A DNA stretch of 64,000 nt from Geomonas edaphica (GCF_004917075.1 NZ_SSYB01000005.1:372001-436000), one strand, 5' to 3'. Positions 32,761-42,258 are shown, counted from the stretch's first letter. Program-made: numbers and translations. The notes: generated from the letters alone by a model not told the origin.

Positions 32761-34677
32761 TCAGCCGAAGATACGCTTGAAAAGCCCCTTTTTCTCGGCC
32801 TCGCGCCGTTCCGTGATCAGGCGCATCCCTGCAAGCGCATGGGCGTCGTGCGTGTTCAGCTTCAGTGCCTTCTGGAATTCCCCCTCGGCGAGCCCGTCGC
32901 GTCCCTCGTCGAGGAGCATCCAGCCCCGGAAGGCGAAGGCCTCGGCGGTGCGCTCGGCCTGCAGGCTCTTGGTGAGGAGCATGCGGCACTTCTCCAGGGC
33001 GCCAGCAGAGCGCTGGTTGCCCGGGTTCTTGTAGATGGACCAGGCGAGGTAGGCGCTCGTGCGTGCGTCGTCCGGGGCGAGGGTGTACGCGTCCTGCAGG
33101 GCCCGTTCGGCGTTGCCGAAGTCCTCCATCTCTAGAAAGACCTTGCCGGACTGGAACTGGATGCGGGCCTGCAACTCGTCGTCGCGCTTTCCGCCAAGCC
33201 CTATGGTGTTCGCGTTCAGCATCTCGTCGTAGCGTTCCTTGGCGATGACGCTGGAGAGGGTGTTGTAGGCGTTGGCGTAATGGGAAAGGACGTCCTGGGC
33301 GCGGCCCAGGATAGCGCCGGAGAGCTGCATGAACTTCTCAGGTGAATACTGGCGCGTTTTGGCGAAGTAGGCCTCCTTAAGGGCGTCGAAACTGAAGGAG
33401 CCGGGAGTCATGCCGAAGATCTCGTAGTAATTCTTGTCCTGGATCGTGGCGTAGTCGCGCTGCACTTCCTGTTCGAAGTCGATGTCGCTTGAGGAGAGCG
33501 GCGCCGCCATCCCGGTTTCCCCCACCACCAGCTCGATGGAGTCCGACACCTCGTCTACAAGATCCTCGAAGCTCATGGTGGCCGCCTGCAATTCGGCAAC
33601 CTCCTCGATGGGGCGGTTGAAGAGTCGTTTCTGCGGGAAGTCGGGCGCCTGGTGCGCGGCCTGCGCGCTGTTCAAGGAGAGCATGCCCATGCCGGCCAGC
33701 ATGTCCAGGAATGCGCCGCCCCGGGCGGGTCTATCCAGTCCGGAAAGGATGGTCCGTACCGTGTTTCCCTGCCCGAGCTGCTGCAGGAGCTCGATTTCCT
33801 CCTGCCCCATGTTGAGTAGGTTCGCCAGGCGGAAGTAGGCCTGGGTCAGCATCGGGAACAGCTCTCCCGCGCGGGCCAGGTAGGCGGCGAGGTCGAAGGG
33901 GGCGGCATCGGCGGCCTGGTGCAGAAGACGCGGCAGGCAAAGGGGGGTGAGCGGAAGTTCGACCGCGGCAAGCTCAGGGTCAAAGCGCGGTGCCTGCTTT
34001 TGCGCGAGCGCCTCGATGAGGGTGCGGGAGAGGAACAGCCTCGACTGCTCCAAGAGCTCCTCGTAACTTAGAAGCCCCGCCTCCACGAGCGGGAGCCGTC
34101 CTGGACGGGAGGGGGGGAAGCGCTCCAGGTCCGCGCGCTGCAGATGGCTTCCCAGGACGAGAAAGGGGACGAACCTGGGCGACGAGAAGCTCGCCGGTTC
34201 ACCCCCGATGACGAATACCCTGGTGCCGCCGCGAAGCTCCAGCGTGCCGCTCTTGCCGTCGCGGAAAAGCTCCAGAAGGAGGCGGCTCAGCTCCTTTCCT
34301 CCCGGGCCCTGCTCGAGGGCTCCGTCAACGGCCTTCAGGAAGTCGTCCCTGCCGAAGGGCTTCTCGAGGTACTCCGAGACGCCTAGCTTTGCCGCCGCCT
34401 GGGCGTAACCAGCGCCACGGAAAACTCCGGTCATGATGACGACCGGGAGTTCCTTGAGTGCCGCGCTGCGCCGTACGTGCCGCAGGAGGTCCACCCCGTT
34501 CATGCCGGGAAGCTTCAGGTCTAGGACGAGGAGGTCGAAGCGCTCACCCTGCAAAAGGGCGAGGGCGGCCTCACCGCTGGTCGCGCAGCGCACCTCGTGC
34601 CCGCGCGCCTCGAGGACGCCGCGCAGCATGGTGCAAAGCCGTTCGTTGTCCTCAACCAGCAGGACCCTTCCCGTCAT
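32761..34677 (-). CDS. Response regulator with DUF4388-, J-like and TPR regions
   Basis: 638 residues. Receiver (1-120; LLVLDLKLPGMNG acceptor Asp, SEYLEKPFGRDD Lys), then a DUF4388/PatA-like stretch (about 130-340; ELFRDGKSGTLELRGG). A J-domain-like segment (about 420-480; NYYEIFGMTPGSFSFDALKE, then AYFAKTRQYSPEKF) lacks the HPD tripeptide needed to stimulate Hsp70. Tetratricopeptide repeats finish the protein (about 505-625). This combination occurs in deltaproteobacteria, but its function is not known. There is no DNA-binding domain, so it should act through protein contacts. It overlaps mltG by four bases (ATGA), with mltG upstream, suggesting co-translation. Confidence 0.82.
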   Translation of the reverse strand: MTGRVLLVEDNERLCTMLRGVLEARGHEVRCATSGEAALALLQGERFDLLVLDLKLPGMNGVDLLRHVRRSAALKELPVVIMTGVFRGAGYAQAAAKLGVSEYLEKPFGRDDFLKAVDGALEQGPGGKELSRLLLELFRDGKSGTLELRGGTRVFVIGGEPASFSSPRFVPFLVLGSHLQRADLERFPPSRPGRLPLVEAGLLSYEELLEQSRLFLSRTLIEALAQKQAPRFDPELAAVELPLTPLCLPRLLHQAADAAPFDLAAYLARAGELFPMLTQAYFRLANLLNMGQEEIELLQQLGQGNTVRTILSGLDRPARGGAFLDMLAGMGMLSLNSAQAAHQAPDFPQKRLFNRPIEEVAELQAATMSFEDLVDEVSDSIELVVGETGMAAPLSSSDIDFEQEVQRDYATIQDKNYYEIFGMTPGSFSFDALKEAYFAKTRQYSPEKFMQLSGAILGRAQDVLSHYANAYNTLSSVIAKERYDEMLNANTIGLGGKRDDELQARIQFQSGKVFLEMEDFGNAERALQDAYTLAPDDARTSAYLAWSIYKNPGNQRSAGALEKCRMLLTKSLQAERTAEAFAFRGWMLLDEGRDGLAEGEFQKALKLNTHDAHALAGMRLITERREAEKKGLFKRIFG

Positions 34678-35699
34678 CTGGCTCCTCCCCGGGGCGCCGT
34701 GCTCGGCGCCTTAAGGTACCTGTTGACCGCGTCGTTGTGGGACGCGAGGTCGTTCGAGAAGTGGTGGCTGCCGTCGCCGCGCGCGACGAAGTAGAGGTAA
34801 GGGACCGCGGCGGGGTTCAGCACAGCTTCCATGGCATCCTTGCCCGGGTTGCCGATCGGGCCGGGGGGAAGCCCCGGGATCAGATAGGTGTTGTAAGGGG
34901 TCGGCTTCAGGATGTCGTCGCGGCTCACCTTGCCGGCGAAGGCACGCACGCCGTAGAGTGCCGTGGGATCGCTCTGCAGTCTCATGCCGATCTTAAGACG
35001 GTTGCGGAACACGGCGGCGATGAGCGGCTTCTCCTGCGGCAGCACGGCTTCCTTTTCCACCATCGAGGCAAGGACGAGCAATTCCCGCATCGATAACCCC
35101 TTCGCCCTGGCCCGTCCGTCGATCGATCCGGAAAGCACCTCTTTTTGCCGCTTTATCATCTCGCGCACGACGTCGTGCTCGCTTCTGCCGGGTAGGATGT
35201 TGTAGCTGCCCGGGAAGAGGTACCCTTCGGCGCTAGGTGCGTCGATCCCCATCTCCTTCAGCAGCGTCCGGTCGCTGCACGCGGCAAGGAAGCTCTCCCT
35301 GGTGAAGATCCCACGCTTTTCGAGCATCTCGGCAGCTTGGTAGCTCGAGTACCCTTGCGGGAGCGCGAAAAGCCGCAGATATACGTCGCCGGCGATCATC
35401 TTGGCGAGGATCTGTCCCGGCCGCAACCCGTCGTCGAGTTGGTACGGACCTGCCTTGAGACGCGCGTCGCCACCTTTCATGCGGGCGTAAAATACGAAGA
35501 GTCGGGCGCTGGTGATGATGCGCCGCGCCTCGAGGTCGGCGGCGAAGGCGCGCAGCGAGCGCCCTCTGCTCAGTTCCACTATTTCCACGCGCTTGCCGTC
35601 GCCGGCGGGAAACAGGAGAAACCTGGTGAAACGGGTGATGGGAACCAGGATGACTATCAGAAGCAGTACGATGCAGAGTCTGCGCTGCTTACGGAACAT
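34674..35699 (-). CDS. mltG: Endolytic murein transglycosylase
   Basis: 341 residues of the YceG/MltG family, a membrane-bound lytic transglycosylase that cuts nascent peptidoglycan strands. One TM helix (about 8-25) is followed by a LysM-like subdomain (VELSRGRSLRAFAADLEARR). The catalytic part contains LPQGYSSYQAAEML, PSAEGYLFPGSYN, ELLVLASMVEKEA (catalytic Glu) and SDPTALYGV, then TPYNTYLIPGLPPGPIGNPG. It starts a two-gene operon with the response regulator that overlaps its end. The ribosome site is weak. Confidence 0.95.
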   Translation of the reverse strand: MFRKQRRLCIVLLLIVILVPITRFTRFLLFPAGDGKRVEIVELSRGRSLRAFAADLEARRIITSARLFVFYARMKGGDARLKAGPYQLDDGLRPGQILAKMIAGDVYLRLFALPQGYSSYQAAEMLEKRGIFTRESFLAACSDRTLLKEMGIDAPSAEGYLFPGSYNILPGRSEHDVVREMIKRQKEVLSGSIDGRARAKGLSMRELLVLASMVEKEAVLPQEKPLIAAVFRNRLKIGMRLQSDPTALYGVRAFAGKVSRDDILKPTPYNTYLIPGLPPGPIGNPGKDAMEAVLNPAAVPYLYFVARGDGSHHFSNDLASHNDAVNRYLKAPSTAPRGGAR

Positions 35700-35862
35700 G
35701 TCTTTGAGGCTGGAAGCGATGATGGCACTATCCTAGGTGAAAACAGGGCTTTTGCTAACTCAGCACTAGGTTTAGGTGAAATCGCAAACTGTGTCAAGGC
35801 TAAATGCCTGAGCCTGCAGCGGACGATTTTATGTTTACGGGGTGTTAATAATAAAATTTTTA

Positions 35863-35891
35863 AAGACAGTGGTGGTATTCCACGGTATGAT
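35863..35891 (+). promoter_or_regulatory. Sigma70 promoter of GH13-type gene
   Basis: AAGACA (35863-35868), 17-base spacer, TATGAT (35886-35891). Transcription would start near 35898, which rules out the upstream GTG at 35900 as a practical start. Confidence 0.55.
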
Positions 35892-35953
35892 ATCTGACCG
35901 TGCCGCCCGACCGGGACCGGAACATCACTACAGTAGGGCAGACGAGGTGCTTG

Positions 35954-38900
35954 ATGAAGCAGAGGTTTATTAACTCGGACTATTTCCCCTTTCAGATACA
36001 GATCTCGGCCGCCTGCGGCGACCGCATCGACCTGCGCGGCACGCTCGAGGAGCTGGGTGAGGTGCCGGGCGTAATTTACGCGCGGCGGGTGGCCGGAAAG
36101 CTGAACAAGCGGCTGCAGGCGCACGAAACGCCGATCCAGCCGGGGCTTTTGCATCTCTACTCCACGCTGAGCCGCGTCTATCGCTATGTCGCCGGGCAGT
36201 ACTGCGTAAAGCAGCAGCCGGGGGTGCTCGCAGCGACGGCGGCCCGGGCGGGATACCCGGGGTTCACCGGCGACGCGGAGACGACCCTACGGCGTTTCAT
36301 GGAACTCTTCCCCTCACAGCGCATGGTGCTCGGGACGGAAACCCCCGACGGCTTTATCTCCGGCGACGACGAGGAGCAGGGGCGCCGCCAGGCCCTCTCG
36401 GCGGAGCTCCTCCTCATGCTGTTAAACGGCGAGAACCGGGCCCTGGACCAGTTCCGCCGTCTCTTCGACGCCTCGGAACTCGCCGGCTCCTCACCGTATC
36501 TTAAGGTAGCCACCGACATCGACCGCGGCCTTTCCAAGGCCCCTCCCTTCGAGCCGATGGGGGTCCCCCTTCCGGAGCTTTTGCGCGCCCCGATGAAGGC
36601 CTCTCCAGACTCCCTCGCCGGCCAGATCGCCTACATCAGGGAGCACTGGGGCGCCATCCTCCCCTCGGAGCTTTTGACCGAGCTCGTCACCGCCCTCGAC
36701 ATCGTCTCCCAGGAGGGACGCGCCTTCTTCGGCGGTCCGGGCGAACCCATGGTGCTCCGCTTCGGCAAGGGAGCGCACGGCGCCGAGGAGTACCCCGAGT
36801 ACGAGCGCTTCTCGCGCGACGCCGACTGGATGTCCAACGTGGTCATGATCGCCAAGATGGTCTACGTCTGGCTCGGGCAGCTCTCGAAGACCTACCGTAT
36901 CGAGGTGAACACGCTGGACCAGATCCCGGACGCGGAGCTCGACCGTCTCGCCCGTTACGGGTTCACCGCGCTCTGGCTGATCGGCATCTGGGAGCGCTCT
37001 CCCTCCTCGCAGACCATCAAGCGCATCGCCGGGAACCAGGAGGCGATCAGCTCGGCGTACTCCCTCTACGATTACATCATCGCCCATGACCTCGGCGGGG
37101 AAGGGGCCCTAGACAACCTGAGGCAGCGCTGCGCCGCCCGCGGCATCCGCCTTGCGAGCGACATGGTCCCGAACCACACCGGACTCTACTCCAAATGGAC
37201 CGTGGAGCACCCGGACTGGTTCATCCAGCTCGATTACCCGCCGTACCCCGACTACCAGTTCAACGGCCCCGACCTCTCACCGGACGGGCGCATCGGACTC
37301 TTCATCGAGGACGGTTACTGGGACAAGCGCGACGCCGCCGTCGTCTTCAAGCACCTGGACCGCGGCAACGGGCGCGTGCGCTACATCTACCACGGCAACG
37401 ACGGGACCTCGACCCCCTGGAACGACACCGCGCAGTTGAACTACCTGATCCCGGAGGTGCGTGAGGCGGTGATCAACACCATCCTCCACGTGGCGCGCCA
37501 GACCCCCATCATCCGTTTCGATGCCGCCATGACGCTTGCCAAGAAGCATTATCAGCGACTTTGGTATCCGCTGCCGGGTCACGGCTCCGGTGTTCCTTCC
37601 CGCGCCGAGCACGGCATGGACCGCGCGAGCTTCGACCAGGTCTTCCCGGAGGAATTCTGGCGCGAGGTGGTGGACCGGGTCGCGGCCGAGGCGCCGGACA
37701 CCCTGCTCCTCGCCGAGGCCTTCTGGCTCATGGAAGGTTATTTCGTGAGGACGCTCGGGATGCACCGGGTCTACAACTCCGCCTTCATGAACATGCTGAA
37801 GATGGAGGAGAACGCCAAGTACCGTCAGACTTTGAAGAACGTACTGGAGTTCGAGCCTGAGATCCTGAAGCGCTTCGTGAACTTCATGAACAATCCGGAC
37901 GAGAGGACCGCGGTCGAGCAGTTCGGCAAAGAAGGGAAGTATTTCGGGGCGACCGTGCTTCTCGTCACCATGCCCGGTCTTCCCATGTTCGGCCACGGCC
38001 AGATCGAGGGGTTCCACGAGAAGTACGGCATGGAGTACCGCCGGGCCTACTGGGATGAGCCGGTGGACCAGCACTTCGTGGCGCGCCACGAAAGCGACAT
38101 CTTCCCGCTCATGCGGCGGCGTCACATCTTCTCGGGGAGCGAACAGTTCACCCTGTACGATTTCTATTCCGGTCACGGCGTGAACGAGAACGTGTTCGCC
38201 TATTCCAACCGAAGCGACGGCGACCGCGGCCTCATCCTCTATCACAACGCCTACGCCACTACCTCCGGGTGGATTCGCACCTCCTGCGCCGTCTTGAGGA
38301 AAAACGCCGAGGGGGGGACCTCGCTCGCGCAGACCACGCTTGGCGAGTCGCTCGGCTTCAAGGGGGACGGTCGCCACTACTACAGCTTCCGCGACTATGC
38401 ATCGGGGCTTAGCTACCTGAGAAACGGGCGGGACTTGTGCGACCGGGGGCTCTACGTCGAGATGGGCGGCTACGAGTACCACGCCTTCCTGGATTTCCGT
38501 GAGATCTACGACGACGATTACGGGACCTGGGGGGCGCTCTGCTACCGTCTGAACGGAGCCGGGGTCGAGAACCTGGACGACGAGGTGAAGAAGGTTCGCT
38601 ACGCTTCGCTGCACGAGGCGCTCAGGGCGTTTCTCGCCAAGGCCGCCGTGGTGCTCCAGGAGCCTGGCGTAGCGCCGCCGGTGCGCCTTGGCCCGCTGGA
38701 GCCGCTTCTTGCCGGCTTCTACAAGGCACTGGCGCCTCAGGCCCCTGATAAGTCGCATCGCGCGCTCCTCGCCGCCTTCGGTACCGAACTGGCCGAGGCG
38801 CTCACCGCGAAGGCGGGAGGGGAGCTTCTCCCCGCCGAGTGGGTCCTGTTATGCGCCTATCTTGCACTGCACCGAACCGGAGACCTTGCCGGGACCGAGA

Positions 38901-39397
38901 CGGACGGGCTCTTCGAAGAGCTCGGCCTGGTGCATCCCGTGGTGCAGGCCTTCCAGTCGCTGCCGCCGGCCGATCCTGAGCAGTTGATCGACTTGCCGCC
39001 GAAGAGCTTCGGAAAGCTCCTAGGGCTCATGCTGCGGCACGACATCTTCCTGGCACAGTGCCGTGAGTCGGGCGCCGTGCGCTGCTGCGCCGCGCTCTTC
39101 TCCGATCCTGTGGCGGCCCGTTTCCTGTACCTGCACGAAAGCGACGGTGCCCAGTGGTTCAACAAGGAGCGCTTCGAGCTCCTGCTGTCGTGGCTGCTGA
39201 AGGTGGAGCCGTTCGCGGGCAGGGTGGAAGCTGCGCAGGGAAAAGCAGAGGCTGCAAAGGAGAAGTCGGAAGGCGGCAAGGAACCTTTGGGCAAGGAGCT
39301 TAGCGGGGAGGCGCTTGTCGTCCTCCTGAAGGAGAGCGCCGCTGCCGCGGGCTACCGGCTCGACCAGCTAATGAATTTGCTGCATAGCGCGTTCTGA
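35954..39397 (+). CDS. Large alpha-amylase family (GH13) glycosidase-like protein
   Basis: 1147 residues, cytoplasmic by appearance. The first 320 or so residues are not recognised. A GH13 barrel follows (about 330-790): LASDMVPNHTGLYSKW (conserved Asp/His), PIIRFDAAMTLAKKH (nucleophile Asp), LLLAEAFWLMEG (acid Glu) and FVNFMNNPDERTAV (third Asp). LPMFGHGQIEGFHEKYGMEY recalls maltosyltransferase-like enzymes. The last 350 residues are helical with an Ala/Glu/Lys-rich patch. ATG 35954 has GAGG six bases upstream. The reaction could be glucan hydrolysis or transfer; storage-glucan turnover is likely but unproven. It is divergent from mltG. Confidence 0.82.
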   Translation: MKQRFINSDYFPFQIQISAACGDRIDLRGTLEELGEVPGVIYARRVAGKLNKRLQAHETPIQPGLLHLYSTLSRVYRYVAGQYCVKQQPGVLAATAARAGYPGFTGDAETTLRRFMELFPSQRMVLGTETPDGFISGDDEEQGRRQALSAELLLMLLNGENRALDQFRRLFDASELAGSSPYLKVATDIDRGLSKAPPFEPMGVPLPELLRAPMKASPDSLAGQIAYIREHWGAILPSELLTELVTALDIVSQEGRAFFGGPGEPMVLRFGKGAHGAEEYPEYERFSRDADWMSNVVMIAKMVYVWLGQLSKTYRIEVNTLDQIPDAELDRLARYGFTALWLIGIWERSPSSQTIKRIAGNQEAISSAYSLYDYIIAHDLGGEGALDNLRQRCAARGIRLASDMVPNHTGLYSKWTVEHPDWFIQLDYPPYPDYQFNGPDLSPDGRIGLFIEDGYWDKRDAAVVFKHLDRGNGRVRYIYHGNDGTSTPWNDTAQLNYLIPEVREAVINTILHVARQTPIIRFDAAMTLAKKHYQRLWYPLPGHGSGVPSRAEHGMDRASFDQVFPEEFWREVVDRVAAEAPDTLLLAEAFWLMEGYFVRTLGMHRVYNSAFMNMLKMEENAKYRQTLKNVLEFEPEILKRFVNFMNNPDERTAVEQFGKEGKYFGATVLLVTMPGLPMFGHGQIEGFHEKYGMEYRRAYWDEPVDQHFVARHESDIFPLMRRRHIFSGSEQFTLYDFYSGHGVNENVFAYSNRSDGDRGLILYHNAYATTSGWIRTSCAVLRKNAEGGTSLAQTTLGESLGFKGDGRHYYSFRDYASGLSYLRNGRDLCDRGLYVEMGGYEYHAFLDFREIYDDDYGTWGALCYRLNGAGVENLDDEVKKVRYASLHEALRAFLAKAAVVLQEPGVAPPVRLGPLEPLLAGFYKALAPQAPDKSHRALLAAFGTELAEALTAKAGGELLPAEWVLLCAYLALHRTGDLAGTETDGLFEELGLVHPVVQAFQSLPPADPEQLIDLPPKSFGKLLGLMLRHDIFLAQCRESGAVRCCAALFSDPVAARFLYLHESDGAQWFNKERFELLLSWLLKVEPFAGRVEAAQGKAEAAKEKSEGGKEPLGKELSGEALVVLLKESAAAAGYRLDQLMNLLHSAF

Positions 39398-39489
39398 TTT
39401 TCCAGCGTTACCTGTTAGAATCAGTAGCTGGCGCTTGAGCATCCGCAGCGCCCTTGTCTATGGACGGCATCGGACAGAGGGGGAAAGCC

Positions 39490-40269
39490 ATGGCGGTCAT
39501 CAACACGCAGCTAAAGGACAACATCGGGACCATCACCTTCAACGACCCGGAACATCGCAACATCCTGAGCAGCACCATGATCGACGAGATGCTGCAGTCG
39601 ATCGGCGCACTGCAGAAGGGGAAGATGCGGGTGCTGGTGATCCGGGCCCCGGCGGGATCCAAGGTCTGGTCGGCCGGACACGACGTGCACGAGCTGCCGC
39701 TTCCCGGGCGCGATCCGCTCTCGTATCACGATCCCCTGGTGACCGTGCTCCGCTCGATCCAGAGCCTCCCGATCCCGGTGATCGCCATGATCGAGGGGAG
39801 CGTCTGGGGCGGTGCCTGCGATCTCGCCCTTTCCTGCGACATCCTGATCGGCTGCCCCACCACGTCGTTCTGCATGACGCCGGCGAAGATCGGCGTTCCC
39901 TACAACGTCTCCGGCATCCTGCACTTCATGAACATCATGGGGGTGAACTTCGCCAAGGAGATGTTCTTCACCGCGGAGCCGCTCTCGGCGGAGCAGGCGA
40001 ACCGGGCGGGGCTTCTGAACCACATCGTGGAGGCCGCTGAGCTCGAGGCCTTCACCTACTCCATGGCGCAGCAGATCACCAGGAACAGTCCGCTCAGCAT
40101 CGGGGTGATCAAGGAGCAGATCCGGCTTTTAGCGAGCGCCCACCCCCTCTCGCCGCTCACCTTCGAACGGGTGCAGGGGCTCAGGCGGACCGTCTACGAC
40201 AGCAAGGACTACGCGGAGGGGATCAAGGCGTTTCTGGAGAAAAGGGCGCCGGTCTTCACCGGCGAATAG
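39490..40269 (+). CDS. Methylmalonyl-CoA decarboxylase-like crotonase
   Basis: 259 residues of the enoyl-CoA hydratase superfamily. KVWSAGHDVHELP and SVWGGACDLALSCD form the oxyanion-hole parts, and ARIGVPYN-like AKIGVPYNVSGILHFMNIMG the active-site helix. The pattern GHDVHELP with SVWGGA matches the ScpB/YgfG group, which decarboxylates methylmalonyl-CoA to propionyl-CoA; ordinary hydratases differ here. ATG 39490 follows a GGGGG ribosome site; the longer frame from 39454 has none. No mutase gene is adjacent. Superfamily membership is certain and the specific activity is likely. Confidence 0.85.
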   Translation: MAVINTQLKDNIGTITFNDPEHRNILSSTMIDEMLQSIGALQKGKMRVLVIRAPAGSKVWSAGHDVHELPLPGRDPLSYHDPLVTVLRSIQSLPIPVIAMIEGSVWGGACDLALSCDILIGCPTTSFCMTPAKIGVPYNVSGILHFMNIMGVNFAKEMFFTAEPLSAEQANRAGLLNHIVEAAELEAFTYSMAQQITRNSPLSIGVIKEQIRLLASAHPLSPLTFERVQGLRRTVYDSKDYAEGIKAFLEKRAPVFTGE

Positions 40270-40276
40270 AATCGAC

Positions 40277-40432
40277 CATTCTCCCTCTCCCCACGGGAGA
40301 GGGCCGGGGTGAGGGCGTTGCATCGGCAAACCCTTTCCCTGTGGCGAGTCCCTCACCCGCCTTCGCGGACCGTAGCGCTACGGCGCGCAGGCCCGGCCTA
40401 CGGCCACCCTCTCCCGGAGGGAGAGGGGACAA
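40277..40432. repeat. Extragenic GC-rich palindrome, copy 1
   Basis: The left unit begins CTCCCTCTCCCCACGGGAGA, continues GGGCCGGGGTGAGGG, and is mirrored by the right unit CCCTCACCC ... CTCTCCCGGAGGGAGAGGGG. An inner palindrome CCGTAGCGCTACGG lies between. It fills the space between two convergent genes. Copies 2 and 3 are at 42160 and 48832. Confidence 0.8.
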
Positions 40433-40468
40433 GAAAAAGGCCCGGCCGCATCTTCGCGGTCGGGCCTT
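40433..40468 (-). terminator. Terminator after the RCKP miniprotein gene
   Basis: AAGGCCCG (40437-40444) pairs with CGGGCCTT (40461-40468), with inner GCCGC/GCGGT. The A-run to its left is a T-run on the minus strand. Confidence 0.85.
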
Positions 40469-40498
40469 CGTTGTTCTATGCACGATCAGCGAAAGAGT

Positions 40499-40609
40499 TT
40501 ATTCCTCCGCCTTCTCGAAGTTCCCCTTCTCCTGGCACTGGGGGCACTTCTGCGGTTTGCAGCGACCTTCCTTGGTGAATCCACAGCTCTTGCATTTCCA
40601 CGTTGCCAT
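40499..40609 (-). CDS. Rubredoxin-like RCKP miniprotein
   Basis: 36 residues starting MATWKCKSCGFTKEGRCKPQ and continuing KCPQCQEKG. Two CxxC pairs (C6/C9 and C22/C25) form a zinc ribbon or rubredoxin-like site; the RCKP motif is common in Geobacter-group miniproteins, as I recall. An ideal ribosome site (AGGAGG, five bases before ATG 40609) and a terminator support it as a real gene. It lies 12 bases downstream of the start-distal end of the M16 peptidase gene region, on the same strand, and may be the end of that operon. Its function is unknown. Confidence 0.85.
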   Translation of the reverse strand: MATWKCKSCGFTKEGRCKPQKCPQCQEKGNFEKAEE

Positions 40610-40621
40610 AATTGCCTCCTG

Positions 40622-42121
40622 TTAGTTGTTGTTCAGCTTGATTTCCTGCACCTTCCCGAAGGTGGAAAGAGGTTGGTCGAATTTCTTCTGGTCCCCAACC
40701 ACCACGAGCTTCATGTTCTCCGGGGCGAGGTATTTTTTCGCCACACGCAGCACGTCGGCGCGGGTGACGCGGGCTATGTTGTCGCGGTAGTTCTCGAGGT
40801 ACCCCTTGGGATAGCCGTAGAACTCGAGGCGCGCCTGCTGGGTCACCACGGAACTACTCTTCTCGAAGGCGAAGATGAAGGAGTTGATGATGGAATCCTT
40901 GGCGAGCTTGAGCTCCGCCTCGGACACCTCGCTCTGCGTCATGCCGGTGATGATCGATTCGAGCAGCTTGATGGTCCGCGCCGTAGAATCCACCTTGGTC
41001 TCGGTCTCGGCGATGAAGGGGCCTTTGAACCGGCGCCCGACCTCGAAGTAGGCGTCGACGTTGTAGGCGAGCCCCTGGTTGGAGCGGATCTCCTGGGTGA
41101 GACGCGAGGTGAAGCCCCCCCCCAAGATGTATTCCATCACCTTGAGGGCGTAGAGGTCCGGGTTGTTTTTGTCGATCCCCAGGTGCCCCATGCGGATCAC
41201 CGACTGATTCACCTCTTTCTGCACGTGCAGCACCGCCGGTGTCATTTCCTCGCCGGGAGCGGGGACCGCCGGGAAGGGCGCGGTCTGGTTGGGCCAGTCG
41301 CCGAAGAGGCGCTCGAGCCTCTTCAGAAGCTCCTCCCGGTCGAAATCGCCGGAGACCGCCACGATCATGTTGGCCGGGTAGAAGAAGCGACGGTGGTAGT
41401 CGATCATGTCCTGACGGGTGATGGCGTTCACAGTCGCTATGGTGGGGATCCGTCCGAGCGGGTGGCCGGCGTAGATGGCCCGGGCAAGTTCCCTCCCGGC
41501 GATTCCCTTGGGATCGTCGTTCTGGCGCCGGATCCCCTCGAGAGCATGGCTTTTGGCGAGCTCGACGCGCTCCGGATCAAAGGCCGGCTCCCGGACCACT
41601 TCGGCGAAGAGGGTGAGGGTGCGGTCGAGGTTCTTCGAGAGGGTGGCCAACGAGACGCTCGCGTTGTCGGAGTTGATGCCGGATTCGATGGACGAGGCCA
41701 TGAATTCCAGCTCGCGGTCGAGTTTGTCGGCCGGGGTCTTCAAGGTCCCGCCGCTTCTCAACACCGCGCCGGTCAAAGAGGCAAGGCCGGTCTTCGCTTC
41801 CTGCTCGTAGACGCTCCCGGCGTTCAGGTACGCGGTGAGGTTCACGATGGGGAGCTCGTGGTCCTGCAGCAGGTAGACGATCATGCCGTTTTTGAGCTGC
41901 ACCCTTTCGCTTCTCGGGAGCTGGAACTTGAGCGGCGGGAAGGTCATGTTGCGCGGGTTCGCCGGGGGCTGCGCCTGAGTTGGTGCCTGTGTCACCAGCT
42001 GTAACTTCGCCTCGGCCATGGCGCTGTTGCGTGCCGCGCCCGCCTCGGAAACCCAGGATACTGCGGTGCAAAGGGCGAGGGCGCTCAGCAGCACTAAACG
42101 GGAAAGGTTTTTTCGAATCAT
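40622..42121 (-). CDS. M16-family peptidase, non-catalytic partner
   Basis: 499 residues with an N-terminal signal peptide (IRKNLSRLVLLSALALCTAV). The M16 fold is clear (VQLKNGMIVYLLQDHELPIV, GSVYEQEAKTGLASLTGAVL, AYNVDAYFEVGRRFKGPF). The zinc motif HxxEH is replaced by GLASLTG, so it cannot bind the catalytic zinc. It retains an R/Y-type pocket like the helper subunits of mitochondrial processing peptidase. The active M16 gene lies just upstream on the same strand; the two probably form a periplasmic heterodimer. AGGGG lies seven bases before ATG 42121. Confidence 0.92.
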   Translation of the reverse strand: MIRKNLSRLVLLSALALCTAVSWVSEAGAARNSAMAEAKLQLVTQAPTQAQPPANPRNMTFPPLKFQLPRSERVQLKNGMIVYLLQDHELPIVNLTAYLNAGSVYEQEAKTGLASLTGAVLRSGGTLKTPADKLDRELEFMASSIESGINSDNASVSLATLSKNLDRTLTLFAEVVREPAFDPERVELAKSHALEGIRRQNDDPKGIAGRELARAIYAGHPLGRIPTIATVNAITRQDMIDYHRRFFYPANMIVAVSGDFDREELLKRLERLFGDWPNQTAPFPAVPAPGEEMTPAVLHVQKEVNQSVIRMGHLGIDKNNPDLYALKVMEYILGGGFTSRLTQEIRSNQGLAYNVDAYFEVGRRFKGPFIAETETKVDSTARTIKLLESIITGMTQSEVSEAELKLAKDSIINSFIFAFEKSSSVVTQQARLEFYGYPKGYLENYRDNIARVTRADVLRVAKKYLAPENMKLVVVGDQKKFDQPLSTFGKVQEIKLNNN

Positions 42122-42159
42122 TCAAGGTCCCCTTGTTCTGGACTTATTTGGAATCTATC

Positions 42160-42258
42160 GCGTCTCCCTCCCCTGGAGGGGGAGGGGTGGGGAGGGGGCG
42201 CGCAGCGGCTTGATGCAGCCTTCCCCCCTCCCGACCTCCCCCTCTGGGGGGAGGGGCT
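42160..42258. repeat. Extragenic GC-rich palindrome, copy 2
   Basis: The left unit CTCCCTCCCCTGGAGGGGGA runs into GGGGTGGGGAGGGGGCGCGC. The right unit is the reverse complement type (CCCCCCTCCCGACCTCCCCC, then TCTGGGGGGAGGGG). It sits between the two M16 genes and ends four bases before the stop of the upstream one. Confidence 0.8.
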
